DNA of 64,000 nucleotides from Rariglobus sp041662485 (GTDB lineage: Bacteria; Verrucomicrobiota; Verrucomicrobiia; Opitutales; Opitutaceae), in assembly GCA_041662485.1 (NCBI GenBank), contig JBAZSJ010000020.1:1-64000 (forward strand), in the 5' to 3' direction. The position numbers and the translations under genes were made by a program. Shown here piece after piece: positions 24,951 through 34,715 of the stretch. The notes beneath the pieces are model-generated. The model was not told the DNA's origin. It searched no databases and saw only the letters and a program-made list of their open reading frames with translations. Position 1 is the first letter of the stretch. Every line of letters starts with the position of its first letter.

Positions 24951-26015
24951 TTACGCATCGCCGCCGCCCTCGAACACCGACGAAACACCGAGCCATCCGT
25001 CGTCCTCCATCGTCACTGTTTGGCGAAGGCGAAGCGGCTTGTCCTTCACACGGGTGACGATCTCCACCCGGTTGTTTTTCACATCAAGGCTCACCGGCTC
25101 GGAAAACGTATAGGGCGGCTCGATGGCGAAGGAGGCATCTCCGTTCCTGCCCACCTGAATCCGGCCGGATTTGGTGACGGTGATTTCCCTTGTTCCGTTC
25201 AGCGCGGCGAAGACTGCGCCTTGGGCGACGGGGCGCGCCTCGGGTTTGGCGGCCGGCTCCGGCGGCGCGGCAACCTCGGGAAACGGGTCCTGCGGTTTGA
25301 GCACGCACAGGAAGACCAGCATCGTGCGTCCTTCGAACGAGGCCGCGAGGTGGTAGTTCGCTTCGTTCCACTCGCGGCAATCCGAGAGCGAGAGGTTTTT
25401 GATGCGCGAAAGAAATTTCACGCCCAGTTCCGTGCCGTTGCCAAGATCGAAGCGGAACTGGTTGGCCTCGCCGTTGGGAGCGTTGACGAAAAAGAACCGG
25501 CCGGGCGCGGGTTTGGAGAGAGGGAAAACGGTTTCGCCTCCAGACCATTGGGCGCGACGGTTCGCGAAAATCTCGACGGGGAAAAGGAGGCGGACCTTCG
25601 CCTCGGTGATTTCGGCGGGCGGCGTGCCATACTCGAGGCGCATCAGCAATCCGCCCTTGTATTCACTCAGGATACGGCGGCACGGTGTCGCCAATTTTCC
25701 TATCACGCCGGAATCGGTCAACTGGCGGCGGGCGGGATCAACTTCGGTGCGGGTCTCGGCGCCGGAAAGCGTGTGGTAGCCCGGATGGAGAATGGGCCCG
25801 ACAAAGCTGACTGCGAATTGATCGTTCACATCCAGATGGACGTCGGTCCGCCACGATTCGCGGAAGAACTTCACCTGGGCGTCAGGCGAGGCGAAGAACC
25901 CGTCGGACCGGAACTCAAGCGATCCCGCATGAACGGAAACGAGAGGGAGGATCAATAGCAGGACGGAAATCCATCGGCGAAAAACACCGGGTTTGGATGG
26001 GACGAGTTTGTTCAC
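24951..26015 (-). CDS. Exported protein of a glycan-degradation operon, unknown
   Basis: I chose the GTG at 26015 because it starts seven bases after the upstream stop and leads directly into a signal peptide (FRRWISVLLLILPLVSVHAG). ATGs at 26087 and 26144 would overlap the upstream gene and add residues unlike a leader. The ~330-residue mature protein is beta-rich (LEFRSDGFFASPDAQVKFF, KVRLLFPVEIFANRRAQWSG) and has a Pro/Ala/Glu linker near the middle. It shows no catalytic motif that I recognise. Lying between a GHL10 and a GH39-like enzyme, it is probably a carbohydrate-binding partner. Confidence 0.6.
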   Translation of the reverse strand: MNKLVPSKPGVFRRWISVLLLILPLVSVHAGSLEFRSDGFFASPDAQVKFFRESWRTDVHLDVNDQFAVSFVGPILHPGYHTLSGAETRTEVDPARRQLTDSGVIGKLATPCRRILSEYKGGLLMRLEYGTPPAEITEAKVRLLFPVEIFANRRAQWSGGETVFPLSKPAPGRFFFVNAPNGEANQFRFDLGNGTELGVKFLSRIKNLSLSDCREWNEANYHLAASFEGRTMLVFLCVLKPQDPFPEVAAPPEPAAKPEARPVAQGAVFAALNGTREITVTKSGRIQVGRNGDASFAIEPPYTFSEPVSLDVKNNRVEIVTRVKDKPLRLRQTVTMEDDGWLGVSSVFEGGGDA

Positions 26016-26022
26016 GTTGGCT

Positions 26023-28473
26023 TCAGGGCTTTTTGGTGATTCCGAGCCCCAGCAGCGGCAGGAGTTCTTTGCTCTCTTGAACGCCATACTCAAAAATGAC
26101 GAATCCGCCGGTTTTGCACCGTCTCGTGATGGTGACTTGCTCAACGACCCGGTTCACTCCCCCGCGCCAAACACTGACGCCGATTCCCGGATAGCACGGT
26201 GTCTTGTCCGCCCATTGGACTTGCTTGCGGATCATGTTTTCAAATCTCCCATCGTTGGGCGTGTAGTCCATCGGGCAGACGAAATCGACGTAACCTTTCT
26301 CGCACCAGAGCTTCCAGTCCTGTCCCTCCTGGTCGCGGGCCGACACCCAGTTGTTGAACACCGCGGCGGAGATTTTGAGTTTTGGTTTAATAACCCGCAC
26401 CTGTTCGCTCACCCCTTTGACGACCGCGGTGATGTTGCCGCGCCGCCAGTCGAGCCACTTCTGGCGGAGCGGTCCGCCGTCGGCCACGGCTTTCGGCAGG
26501 TCTGGAATCTTTTCGCCCACCGCCTGTTCGAACCGCTCTTTGCATCCGCTGCAATAGCATTGGTTGGCGTCGGGGTAGCGGATGTAGTCGAAGTGGATTC
26601 CGGCCACGTCGTAGTTGCGGGCAATCTCGACCATTGAGTCGATTTCAAGTTTCCGGTTTTCCGGGTTCGAGGGACAAAGCCAGGGTTTCTCCTCGCCCGC
26701 CAAACCGGTCTGCAAGCGGTGCTCGCGCCTCATCTTTTCCACGAAGGCCTTGGGGGCTTCCCATCCCAGGTTCCAGTTCACTTTCCAGACATGGACCTCG
26801 ACGCCGTGTTTTTTTCCGGCGGCCAGACATTTTGCGATTTGATCTCCACGCTCCGCGATCTGTGGCGCCACGGGAAGAACCTTGCTGTCATAATAGGCCA
26901 GACCGCCCCAGCTCATGTTGGGCAGGATCGCCGTGAACCCGTTTGCGGCCAGCCGCCGCACGGCCTCGTCCCACTCCAACCCCGTCACGCCAAACGCGCT
27001 GTGGCACCAAAACGCCCGGAATTCGCCGGCCACCGGACTCTGCGCCAGGGCGAACGCCTCCACGATCTTTCGGTCGGCCGCCTTCGCTTGATCCATCGCC
27101 TCGCCATAGAGCTTCTGGTCCACGGATTTCAGGGCGGATGAGCGGAGGGCGTGGGCGGATGCAAGCGCGTCCGACACCGGAGGTTTTCCGCCGTTGTTGC
27201 CTCGGGAAATTTTTCCCACCGCTTCGTCAAAACTCCGGTAGCCGGCGCCGGTGCCGATTCCGGCGATGCCGACTTCAGCGGCCCGTTTCCAAATCTCCGG
27301 GGCCAGAAATCCGATCATCGCCATCAGCATCCGGCGTTTGTTTTCAGGATCATCGGGCAGCAGGACATGCGTCATCACGATGCCATTGGACGAACCGATC
27401 ACGGCGTCATAACCGGATCGCCCTCCTTTGTCGTCAAGCCACTCGGCCAGGGATTTGCTTGCTCCGGAAACCGGCCGGAACGCATGGATGTTCCAGGAGC
27501 GCTGGCCAACGACGCCCGGGGCGCCGGGAAGCGCCTTGTCCGCAAACTGGATTTGAGAAAAGGAGCCGGGCTTCACTGGTTTCACATGCCCGCCATCGCG
27601 CACGTGAAAGAGCGGGAGCAACCTGTCCGGCACGAGATAAAACGCCAGCAGCTTGCCGCCGTTCGCGGAGTATTTGACCAACTCGTCGGCCACCCGGTCG
27701 GGCATCTTCGGGTTGTAGGGGAGAACCACGACGCGGGATGATTTAAGCCGTTCGGCGGTGACATCCTGATCGCCCAGCATCGCGCAACCGACGCCCGCCT
27801 CGCGGAGGGTTTTTGCGACCGCTTCGGAATATTGCTCCACCGACGGCTGCTCCTCGGGCCCGGCCGAGTCGTTGCGAATGATGATGACGTCGGTGTCGGC
27901 GTTCAGCGCCCCGGTCTTCTTGATGTCGCGCAAGAAAAACTCCGTGGACGAATCGCCATCTCGCCAGGCGGAGATGCGGATGATGCGGATTTTTCCCCAG
28001 CCGGCGGGTTTTCCTTCGGTGGTCGTCCGGGACTTGTCGATGGTGATGGTGCTCCAGCCGGTCGAAGACTCCGGGAAAAACTCGCCCCGATACCAACCCT
28101 CGCCGCTTTCAAAGTAGACCGTGAATTCACGTGCCGGTGTCGCATCGCGGCAAAGCATCTGGAATTGGATCCCCTGAAAAGCGGCGAGATCGAGATCGGT
28201 TTTCAGATCCCATGACGCCCGCACGATCTTCGTGCCGCTGAAATTGCAGGGCATCCTCAGGACTTTTTGTCCGTCCAGCGTGGCTGCTTCCACCGGAGCC
28301 GTGCCTTGCATCGGCGTCCAAGCGGACTGCGCCGAACGAGTGTCCGGGTAATCGCATGTGTCAATCAGCTCCGTGTCCGGGGGCGGGACAGCAAATGCAC
28401 GGGAGGCGAAACCCGCCATCAGGAGCAACACCGTGCAAACCGTGAAAAACCGGGGCCGATTTTTTCCATTCAC
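26023..28473 (-). CDS. GHL10-family putative glycoside hydrolase, exported
   Basis: I place the start at the GTG at 28473, which gives a clean signal peptide (NGKNRPRFFTVCTVLLLMAGFASRAFA). The total is 816 residues. A beta-sandwich front part (WDLKTDLDLAAFQGIQFQML) is followed by a Rossmann-like middle (VIIIRNDSAGPEE, SRVVVLPYNPKMPDRVADEL). The last ~310 residues are the GHL10 (PF02638) barrel, starting FRAFWCHSAFGVTGLEWDEA and including VAGIHFDYIRYPD and WVSARDQEGQDW. A CYCSGC pair may bind metal. It is the first gene of the operon that ends at 22467. Confidence 0.75.
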   Translation of the reverse strand: MNGKNRPRFFTVCTVLLLMAGFASRAFAVPPPDTELIDTCDYPDTRSAQSAWTPMQGTAPVEAATLDGQKVLRMPCNFSGTKIVRASWDLKTDLDLAAFQGIQFQMLCRDATPAREFTVYFESGEGWYRGEFFPESSTGWSTITIDKSRTTTEGKPAGWGKIRIIRISAWRDGDSSTEFFLRDIKKTGALNADTDVIIIRNDSAGPEEQPSVEQYSEAVAKTLREAGVGCAMLGDQDVTAERLKSSRVVVLPYNPKMPDRVADELVKYSANGGKLLAFYLVPDRLLPLFHVRDGGHVKPVKPGSFSQIQFADKALPGAPGVVGQRSWNIHAFRPVSGASKSLAEWLDDKGGRSGYDAVIGSSNGIVMTHVLLPDDPENKRRMLMAMIGFLAPEIWKRAAEVGIAGIGTGAGYRSFDEAVGKISRGNNGGKPPVSDALASAHALRSSALKSVDQKLYGEAMDQAKAADRKIVEAFALAQSPVAGEFRAFWCHSAFGVTGLEWDEAVRRLAANGFTAILPNMSWGGLAYYDSKVLPVAPQIAERGDQIAKCLAAGKKHGVEVHVWKVNWNLGWEAPKAFVEKMRREHRLQTGLAGEEKPWLCPSNPENRKLEIDSMVEIARNYDVAGIHFDYIRYPDANQCYCSGCKERFEQAVGEKIPDLPKAVADGGPLRQKWLDWRRGNITAVVKGVSEQVRVIKPKLKISAAVFNNWVSARDQEGQDWKLWCEKGYVDFVCPMDYTPNDGRFENMIRKQVQWADKTPCYPGIGVSVWRGGVNRVVEQVTITRRCKTGGFVIFEYGVQESKELLPLLGLGITKKP

Positions 28474-28664
28474 GGACTTTCTTATACGCAGACGGTTTTC
28501 CGTGTCGATAGAGGGTTCGATGCCGATCCGTGCCGCAGGGTCCACCGCTTTGGCGGGGATGACGCGGAACAGGATCTTTTTTTTGATGACCCAAGCGCAT
28601 GCCACCAACGAATTCCCATCGTGATAAGGGTGAACGCTTGCAAAAAGAGCCAGAGGACTTTCGG

Positions 28665-29498
28665 ATGCGCGTAATGCGAATTACCCTATCGCTTGTGTGC
28701 GCCCTCTTCATGGTCGCCTTGGCCCCCGCCGGTTTTGCCCAGTCCGCGCCCGCGCCTTCCCCGGCGGCGGTCGCTCCCCCGGCAAAGCCATCCGCACCCG
28801 CCGCGGCTGCCGTCACGGCTGACGCCCCGAGCCACGCCGCTTCGGGAGGCAACATCTGGGTGGATCGTTTTCACCAGTCTGGCACCACCGGCATTGTCCA
28901 GCTGCTCCTGTCGGTCTTCGGCGCCGCGTTTATTTTAGAGCGGTTCGCCCGTCTGCGCCGCTCCAGTATCGCTCCCCGCGGTCTGGCCGAGCACGCCAAG
29001 AAACTGTGGCGCGAAGGAAAATTTGAGGAGCTGGAACGCCTCGCGGAAGAGCAGCCGAGCACGCTCGCGCGGGTCATCTCATTTCTCGCCAAGCGTCGCG
29101 ACCGCTCGGCGGCCGACATGTCGTCCATCGCCGGCGACATGGTCAGCCGCGACATGGACGCGCACCTGCAACGCGCCTATCCCGTCGGCGTGGTCGCCAC
29201 GCTGGAGCCGTTGCTCGGACTGATGGGCATGGTGCTCGGCATGATCGCCAGCTTTGAAAAGGTCGCGCTCGCCGGCGCGCTCGGCAATCCGGCCCAGCTC
29301 GCCGCCGGCATCTCCGAGGCGCTGACCACCACGGCCCTCGGCATCGGCCTGGCGATTCCGTTCCTGGCCTGCTTCCATTACTTCCGCAACAAGACGCGCA
29401 ACTTCGAGATCCTGCTCGAGGACGAAGTCGCCGATCTCGTCATAGAGTGGTTCGTCGACAAGGAGGGTGACCATGGCGCGACGCAAAAGGCACGATGA
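28665..29498 (+). CDS. ExbB/TolQ/MotA-type proton channel protein
   Basis: The ATG at 28665 has a purine-rich AGAGGA about seven bases upstream. 277 residues: a signal peptide (ITLSLVCALFMVALAPAGFAQ), a Pro/Ala linker, then the ExbB/TolQ core with helices around GIVQLLLSVFGAAFILERF, VVATLEPLLGLMGMVLGMIASF and ISEALTTTALGIGLAIPFLACF. The motif GLMGMVLGMI...F is the family signature. The complex with ExbD uses the proton gradient to do work across the envelope. The gene overlaps the ExbD gene by 26 bases. Confidence 0.85.
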   Translation: MRVMRITLSLVCALFMVALAPAGFAQSAPAPSPAAVAPPAKPSAPAAAAVTADAPSHAASGGNIWVDRFHQSGTTGIVQLLLSVFGAAFILERFARLRRSSIAPRGLAEHAKKLWREGKFEELERLAEEQPSTLARVISFLAKRRDRSAADMSSIAGDMVSRDMDAHLQRAYPVGVVATLEPLLGLMGMVLGMIASFEKVALAGALGNPAQLAAGISEALTTTALGIGLAIPFLACFHYFRNKTRNFEILLEDEVADLVIEWFVDKEGDHGATQKAR

Positions 29499-29889
29499 CG
29501 AGATGGAGCTGAATCTGATCCCGATGATCGACGTCATGTTGATCCTCCTGATCTTTTTCATGGTCGCCACCACTATCAAGCACGCTGAAAAAGCGCTGCC
29601 GATCGAGCTGCCGCAGTCCGCCGCGTCGGTTGATCTCAGCGTTCAGGAGAAACTCCTGGTCATCGGCATTGATGCGACCGGGACCAAATACATCGATGCC
29701 GCGAAGGTCACGACGGACGCCCTGCACGAGCGGATCCGCGAGGCGGCCGCCGCGAACGCCAGCCAGATGATCCGCATCGATGCCGACCGCAAGACCTCGT
29801 ATGAAAACCTCGTCGAGGTGATCGAGCTCTGCCAATTCGAGGGCCTGCGCAACATCAGCCTGCACACGCGCGACACCAACGGAAAGTGA
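29473..29889 (+). CDS. ExbD/TolR-family transport protein
   Basis: AAGGAGG at 29459-29465 is an excellent ribosome-binding site for the ATG at 29473 (MARRKRHDDEMELNLIPMIDVM). 138 residues: one transmembrane helix (LILLIFFMVATTI) preceded by the conserved Asp of PMIDVM, then a periplasmic domain (IRIDADRKTSYENLVEVIELCQ). This is the standard ExbD layout. It pairs with the ExbB-like protein upstream. Confidence 0.9.
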   Translation: MARRKRHDDEMELNLIPMIDVMLILLIFFMVATTIKHAEKALPIELPQSAASVDLSVQEKLLVIGIDATGTKYIDAAKVTTDALHERIREAAAANASQMIRIDADRKTSYENLVEVIELCQFEGLRNISLHTRDTNGK

Positions 29890-32366
29890 ACCCTACGCCC
29901 CCAAGCACCATGCGTCGGCGGGTGTCCCGATGGGCCATCGTCCTTTCGGCCCTCGGCTTCGGTGCCTGGTGGATTCTCTCGGTCGTGTTTCACGTCGCGC
30001 TTCTGAGCGTTTTTTACGTTGCGACGCCGCCCGATGCGGAGGTTTCCACCTCTTCCGACTTTGCGATGAAGATCAGCCCCGATCGCGTGCGCGAGGTGGT
30101 GCAGGAAATCCGCGACCAGGAGGCCGATCGCTTCAAGGAAAAGGTGGAGGACCTGCTGCAGATCAAACAGGAGCTGGACCAGCTCAACGCCGACAAAATC
30201 GCGCAGTATAACCAGATCATCAAGGAAGAGGGCGTGCGCGCCCGCGACAAACTCACCCCCGCCGCCGCCCGCGTGCTGGCCGCCCAAAAAGAAGCGCTCG
30301 CCGCGCAGGAATCAGCCCAAAAAGCCCTCGTTGAGTTCAAGGCCTCGCATGAGAAAGCCGCCTCTTCCACGACTCCTTGGGACGCCAAGATCGCGCAAGC
30401 CACGGCCGAAGCAGCCATGAAGGTCGCCCTTGTCGCGCAGGAAAACGCCTCGAACGCGCAGCACGAGGCCGAGGTCGCCCAGGAGGAAATCGCCTCCCAG
30501 CTCCGGCTGACGAACACCTCTCCCGAGGCCATCGCCGCGCATCAAACGGCCGCAACCGCGCAAGGCAACGCCACCGGAGCGCAGGGAACCGCCGTCGCGA
30601 CCATCAAGAAGATCGCCGAGGTCAAACGCGCGTTGACAGCCGCCGAGGAAGCGGCGGCCCGGCAGAGAACCGCCCTGGGGCAGGTGAACACCCAGATGGC
30701 CACCGCCCAGGCCGGACTCGCGCCGCGCCAGCAAGCCCTCGGCGTCGCACGACAGAATTTTGAGAACGCCCGCACGGAGGCGGCCGCGAACGCCGCGGCC
30801 GCGAAGGCGGCAACCAAAGAAGAAAAAAAGCGGCTCGCGGAGCTGGCCAAGCAGTCTGCCGCCACCGTGAAAAAAGAACAGGTCGCCCTGGCCAAGGCCG
30901 AGCAGGACCTGCGTCAGGTGCAAATCGTGGCGAAGCGCGTCCAGGACGCCGCGGCCAGGCAGCAGCAAAAAACCGACGAGGCGCTTGCCGTCCTTCAGAA
31001 GCGCCAGGAAGCCGTCACCACGACGGTCTCGGCGGCCGTCAACGATTCCGTGAACCAGCAGCAGGACTCCACCTCCGCGCAGCAGAACTCGCTGGCTCTT
31101 CAAGAGGCCGCCAACGCCGCCATCGCGAAGGCGCTCGCAGAGTCCAAGGCGGACAACACGACGCCTGCCATGGCGGCCGCGCAGCCTTCGGTGCTGCCCA
31201 CGGCCGATCCGGCAAGCGCCAAGAATCTTGCGGACCTCTACAAGCAGGCGCAGGACGCGGAAGTCGCGGTTGCCGAAACCTTCAAAAACGTGCGGGCGGC
31301 GGAACTCGCCTCCATCCGTAAAATTCCCCTTTCCGAGGCCCTGGAGATGACGAAGGTCGCCAAGCCCGACCGTCCCGAATTGGACACGGCGATCCTGAAG
31401 CAGGACATCGCCGACGTTAAGGGTGTCCGTGAGCAGGAGAAAATCATCACCGCGGCGGCGGAGCAGATGGACTCCATGGTCGCGCTCGCGCAGCGCATGC
31501 GCGAACTCGCCGCCGCCGCCGGAGCCGATCTTTCGATCGCCGAGATTCGGGCCCAAAGCGATCGCAACGAACGCATGGAGCAACTCGCGATGGAGGATGC
31601 CGGCGCGAAGGCCAAGGATCTCAGCGGTGAAATGGCCGCGGCCGACCACGGCGGCGTTCACGGTGGTTCGGGTGGCGGTGCCCCCGCGCCATTGCTTGGA
31701 CCGGCGGCCGAACAGGCGGGTGGCGGTGCGCAAGGACAGTCCGGCAACGGGGCGGGCGTGGCCTCAGTCGAGGTCAAGGACTACAGGCCGATCCATGGCC
31801 GCACCGTGCGGCAGGGCATGGTGGACATCGAGCATGGCCGGAATCCCGCGTGGATGTATGTGGACACGTGGCACCTCATCGGTCCTTGGCCGAATCCCGG
31901 AAGAAAGAATCTCAACACAAAGTTTCCGCCGGAGACGGTGGTGAATCTTGACGCGATCTATCAGGGCGGCCGCAAAAACGATGTTCCGATGCCCGTCCGC
32001 TGGGAGTTTTTCCAGATGCCGTCGAAGGTCACCGGCAAGGACCGGACGCCGATGGTCCCCATGATCATGCCGCCCGGGCTGGCGGATTACGAAATCTATT
32101 ACGCTTACACCGAGCTGTGGTTTGACGAGCCGGCGGATCTTTGGGTGGCGATCGGCAGCGACGACCAGTCCAAGGTATGGATCAACGACCAGTTGATCTG
32201 GAAAAGCGCCGACTACCACAAAACTTGGGTGCCGAACGAAGGCTTGAGGAAGGTGCACTTCAGAAAGGGCATAAACCGGCTGCTCTACCGGCTCGAAAAC
32301 GGCCAGAACAGCGGCGGCTTTTCGTTTCTGGTGTGCCTGTCCGAGGGGCAGGCGGCAGGCCGGTGA
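29886..32366 (+). CDS. Long coiled-coil envelope protein in the ExbB/ExbD operon
   Basis: The GTG start overlaps the ExbD stop as GTGA. 826 residues: one N-terminal transmembrane helix (WAIVLSALGFGAWWILSVVFHVALLSVFYV), about 500 residues of Ala/Glu/Gln/Lys-rich helix with coiled-coil character (55-560), and a Gly-rich hinge (HGGSGGGAPAPLL). The C-terminal domain of ~200 residues (DYEIYYAYTELWFDEPADLWVAIGSDDQSKVWINDQLIWKS...GGFSFLVCL) looks like a PA14/beta-sandwich ligand-binding domain. It could span the periplasm and play the part TonB or TolA plays in other ExbBD systems. The function is inferred from position and shape only. Confidence 0.7.
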   Translation: MNPTPPSTMRRRVSRWAIVLSALGFGAWWILSVVFHVALLSVFYVATPPDAEVSTSSDFAMKISPDRVREVVQEIRDQEADRFKEKVEDLLQIKQELDQLNADKIAQYNQIIKEEGVRARDKLTPAAARVLAAQKEALAAQESAQKALVEFKASHEKAASSTTPWDAKIAQATAEAAMKVALVAQENASNAQHEAEVAQEEIASQLRLTNTSPEAIAAHQTAATAQGNATGAQGTAVATIKKIAEVKRALTAAEEAAARQRTALGQVNTQMATAQAGLAPRQQALGVARQNFENARTEAAANAAAAKAATKEEKKRLAELAKQSAATVKKEQVALAKAEQDLRQVQIVAKRVQDAAARQQQKTDEALAVLQKRQEAVTTTVSAAVNDSVNQQQDSTSAQQNSLALQEAANAAIAKALAESKADNTTPAMAAAQPSVLPTADPASAKNLADLYKQAQDAEVAVAETFKNVRAAELASIRKIPLSEALEMTKVAKPDRPELDTAILKQDIADVKGVREQEKIITAAAEQMDSMVALAQRMRELAAAAGADLSIAEIRAQSDRNERMEQLAMEDAGAKAKDLSGEMAAADHGGVHGGSGGGAPAPLLGPAAEQAGGGAQGQSGNGAGVASVEVKDYRPIHGRTVRQGMVDIEHGRNPAWMYVDTWHLIGPWPNPGRKNLNTKFPPETVVNLDAIYQGGRKNDVPMPVRWEFFQMPSKVTGKDRTPMVPMIMPPGLADYEIYYAYTELWFDEPADLWVAIGSDDQSKVWINDQLIWKSADYHKTWVPNEGLRKVHFRKGINRLLYRLENGQNSGGFSFLVCLSEGQAAGR

Positions 32367-32405
32367 GCCGTCAGTGAACTCCTAAAATCCGTCCGAGATG
32401 ACGAT

Positions 32406-32481
32406 TGTAGGGCCGGCGCTTGAGCCGTGCCGGTTCGGTGTTGACCGGCCCGCGAGGCATGGCGCAAGCGCCAGCCCTACA
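32406..32481. repeat. 76-base hairpin element
   Basis: Left arm (32406-32431, starting TGTAGGGCCGGCGC) and right arm (32456-32481, ending GCGCCAGCCCTACA) pair over 26 positions with three mismatches, one of which would be a G-U pair. It lies between two convergent genes and is probably a dispersed palindromic repeat that may also end transcription. Confidence 0.7.
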
Positions 32482-32527
32482 CGGGCAGGCTGAGGTGGCG
32501 TGATGGGGCGGGGTTTAGGAGTTTACC

Positions 32528-33622
32528 TCAGTCGTTGCTGAGGAAAATCGGGTCGGCGATGCCTTTGCGGTAGATTTCGATCTGCTCGGGGACGCGCTCG
32601 ATGTCCACGTCCTTGCCCCAGTAAAAATAGGTGACGGCCTTGAGGTTGGGGTAGCGTTTGCAGAACTCGAAGGTCATCTCCATGTGCCGCGCGTCGCCGG
32701 GGTAAGGCTTCGGCTGATACCATTTGCCACGCGGCGGCTCGGTGCCCCATTCCGCGAGGACGATGGGCTTGTTGGGGTAGGTGGCGGCGAGGTTGTCGAG
32801 GGCGTAGTGGTTCACGTCGTTGTAAAAGGACGCCCCGACCCAATCAACGACGTCGTCGCCGGGGTAGTAGGCCTTGTAGCCGTTTATGGAGTCATACTTG
32901 CCGAAACTCCGGCCCATCGCGCCCGGACACCAGGCAAACGCCACCTTGTCTGCCCCTTGGTCGCGGAAGATTTTGTGGATGCGGCGCCAGACCCGCTTGA
33001 ATTTTGCGGCGGTCCAGTCGGTCGGTTGTTTCTTGAACAGCTCCGAGAAGTAAAACCAGTCGCCGTTCATCTCGTGGTTGATGCTGAGGAGATAAGGTTT
33101 TCCGAACTGTTTGGACAACTCGGCGAGCTTGATGAAGCGCCAGTCCTCCTTGCCGGAAAGAATGTCGTCGGCCTTGAGGAACGGGCCGCTCGGCTGCCAG
33201 TCGCCCGTGTAGAGTTTGATGAACGGAACGACGTCGGGCACCGAGTCGGTCACCTTCAGGCGTTGCAGGAGCGACTCCAGGGGAAGCTCGACGCCCTTCG
33301 ACCACATCGGGGCAAAACAGCCGATCATCGAGGGCTTTTTTCCGGCGACGCCCACGTATTGCCGGTAGCGTTTGTCGAAGCCCGCCTGGGTGTCGGTGTT
33401 GAGCAGGACGCCGTGATAGATTTTGTCGGGAAGCTCCAGCGGGGCTAGTGAACGCGCGGGCGGATGCTCCGGCACCTGCTTGAGCTTGGCATACTGCATC
33501 AGCCCCACGTTCGGATCGTCGCCGTGGTCGAAGGGGCGGTCGCCTTCGAGCGGAACGGCGGCAACCCGGGAAACGGCAAGCAGGCTCAACAGCAGGGCAA
33601 AGGGAACGGCGGGGCGGGGCAT
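32528..33622 (-). CDS. GH26-like beta-mannanase/glucanase
   Basis: The 364-residue protein has a signal peptide (PAVPFALLLSLLAVSRVAAVP). The GH26 pattern is clear: SINHEMNGDWFYF with the acid/base Glu at 184, VLAEWGTEPP with the nucleophile Glu at 291, and VDWVGASFYND in the barrel. GH26 enzymes mostly cleave beta-mannans; mixed-linkage glucanases also exist in the family. It is predicted to be exported, and to be transcribed on its own toward the ExbBD operon. Confidence 0.8.
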   Translation of the reverse strand: MPRPAVPFALLLSLLAVSRVAAVPLEGDRPFDHGDDPNVGLMQYAKLKQVPEHPPARSLAPLELPDKIYHGVLLNTDTQAGFDKRYRQYVGVAGKKPSMIGCFAPMWSKGVELPLESLLQRLKVTDSVPDVVPFIKLYTGDWQPSGPFLKADDILSGKEDWRFIKLAELSKQFGKPYLLSINHEMNGDWFYFSELFKKQPTDWTAAKFKRVWRRIHKIFRDQGADKVAFAWCPGAMGRSFGKYDSINGYKAYYPGDDVVDWVGASFYNDVNHYALDNLAATYPNKPIVLAEWGTEPPRGKWYQPKPYPGDARHMEMTFEFCKRYPNLKAVTYFYWGKDVDIERVPEQIEIYRKGIADPIFLSND

Positions 33623-33791
33623 GCCGTGATCCTTGCGCTTTCTCGTGGGCGGGCAATGCGGGCGAGGCGCCGTGATGGTTGACAGTCACGTGATGCAAGA
33701 CGGGAACTGCGGGTTTGTGTTTCGGGCTTTCCATGAATTCGCGGAACCGTCAGGGCAGGGATTGATTCGAAACCCCAATCAGGAGTCCCGC

Positions 33792-34598
33792 ATGACCAGC
33801 AATAAACCCGTTCTGATCCGCGACATCGTCGGCTTGATCGAGGCGAAAATTCCCGCCGCGAAACACCACCAGACGGTTGATACCTTCAAATGCGGCGACC
33901 CCGACAAGCCCGTGACGGGCGTCGTGGTGACGTTTATGGCGACCCTGGATGTGTTGAAGCAGGCGGTGAAGACCGGGGCCAATCTGGTGATCACCCACGA
34001 GCCGACTTTTTATAATCACCCGGATGAAACCGAATGGCTGAAGAACGATCCGGTCTTTCTCGCGAAGAAAAAATTCATCGATCAACACGGCCTGGTTCTC
34101 TGGCGGTTTCACGACGGACTGCACCACCTTCGACCGGACGGAATCCTTCAGGGAATGGTGGATGCCCTGGGGTGGAAGATGCCTGCGGATCCCGAACGCC
34201 CCAACCTGTGCCGCATCAAACCCGTGTCCTTGAGAGAACTGGCCGCACACTGCCGCGAGCGTTTGAAGATCGGGCCCGTGCGGGTGGTCGGCGATCCGGA
34301 CATGATGTGCGCCAACATCGGGCTCCTGCCCGGAGCCTGCGGCGGTCGCCGGCAGCTCGACGTGCTGTGCTTCGGCGGGGCCGAGGTGATCATTTGCGGG
34401 GAAAGCCCGGAATGGGAAACCTGCGAATACGTGCGCGACGCCCTGGACGCGGGTCTGGCCCGGGGGCTGATCGTGCTCGGCCACGCCAACAGCGAGGAAG
34501 CCGGGATGGCGCATGGCGCGGTGTGGGTGCGCGGGCTGCTGCCGGCTTCCGTGCCGGTTCATTATATTCCGGCGGGCGATCCTTTTTGGAGCTGCTGA
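33792..34598 (+). CDS. Nif3-like dinuclear metal-centre protein
   Basis: AGGAG at 33781 lies seven bases before the ATG. The 268-residue protein has metal-site motifs of the Nif3/YbgI (DUF34) family: LVITHEPTFYNHPDETEW, LWRFHDGLHH and the late LGHANSEEAGM. An IDGLQ-like internal part (LDVLCFGGAEVIICGE) follows. Family members are widespread; a cyclohydrolase or hydrolase role has been proposed for some. The exact substrate here is unknown. Confidence 0.8.
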   Translation: MTSNKPVLIRDIVGLIEAKIPAAKHHQTVDTFKCGDPDKPVTGVVVTFMATLDVLKQAVKTGANLVITHEPTFYNHPDETEWLKNDPVFLAKKKFIDQHGLVLWRFHDGLHHLRPDGILQGMVDALGWKMPADPERPNLCRIKPVSLRELAAHCRERLKIGPVRVVGDPDMMCANIGLLPGACGGRRQLDVLCFGGAEVIICGESPEWETCEYVRDALDAGLARGLIVLGHANSEEAGMAHGAVWVRGLLPASVPVHYIPAGDPFWSC

Positions 34599-34715
34599 CT
34601 TGTGAGCGAATCGGGCGCGATTTGAGGTTTGGGCGGCGGTTGACATGAACTGTTAAGCAAGCGTGGGGTTTCTTATCCGTGGCGGACGCCCTATTTCATA
34701 TCCCTCACCCCAAAC

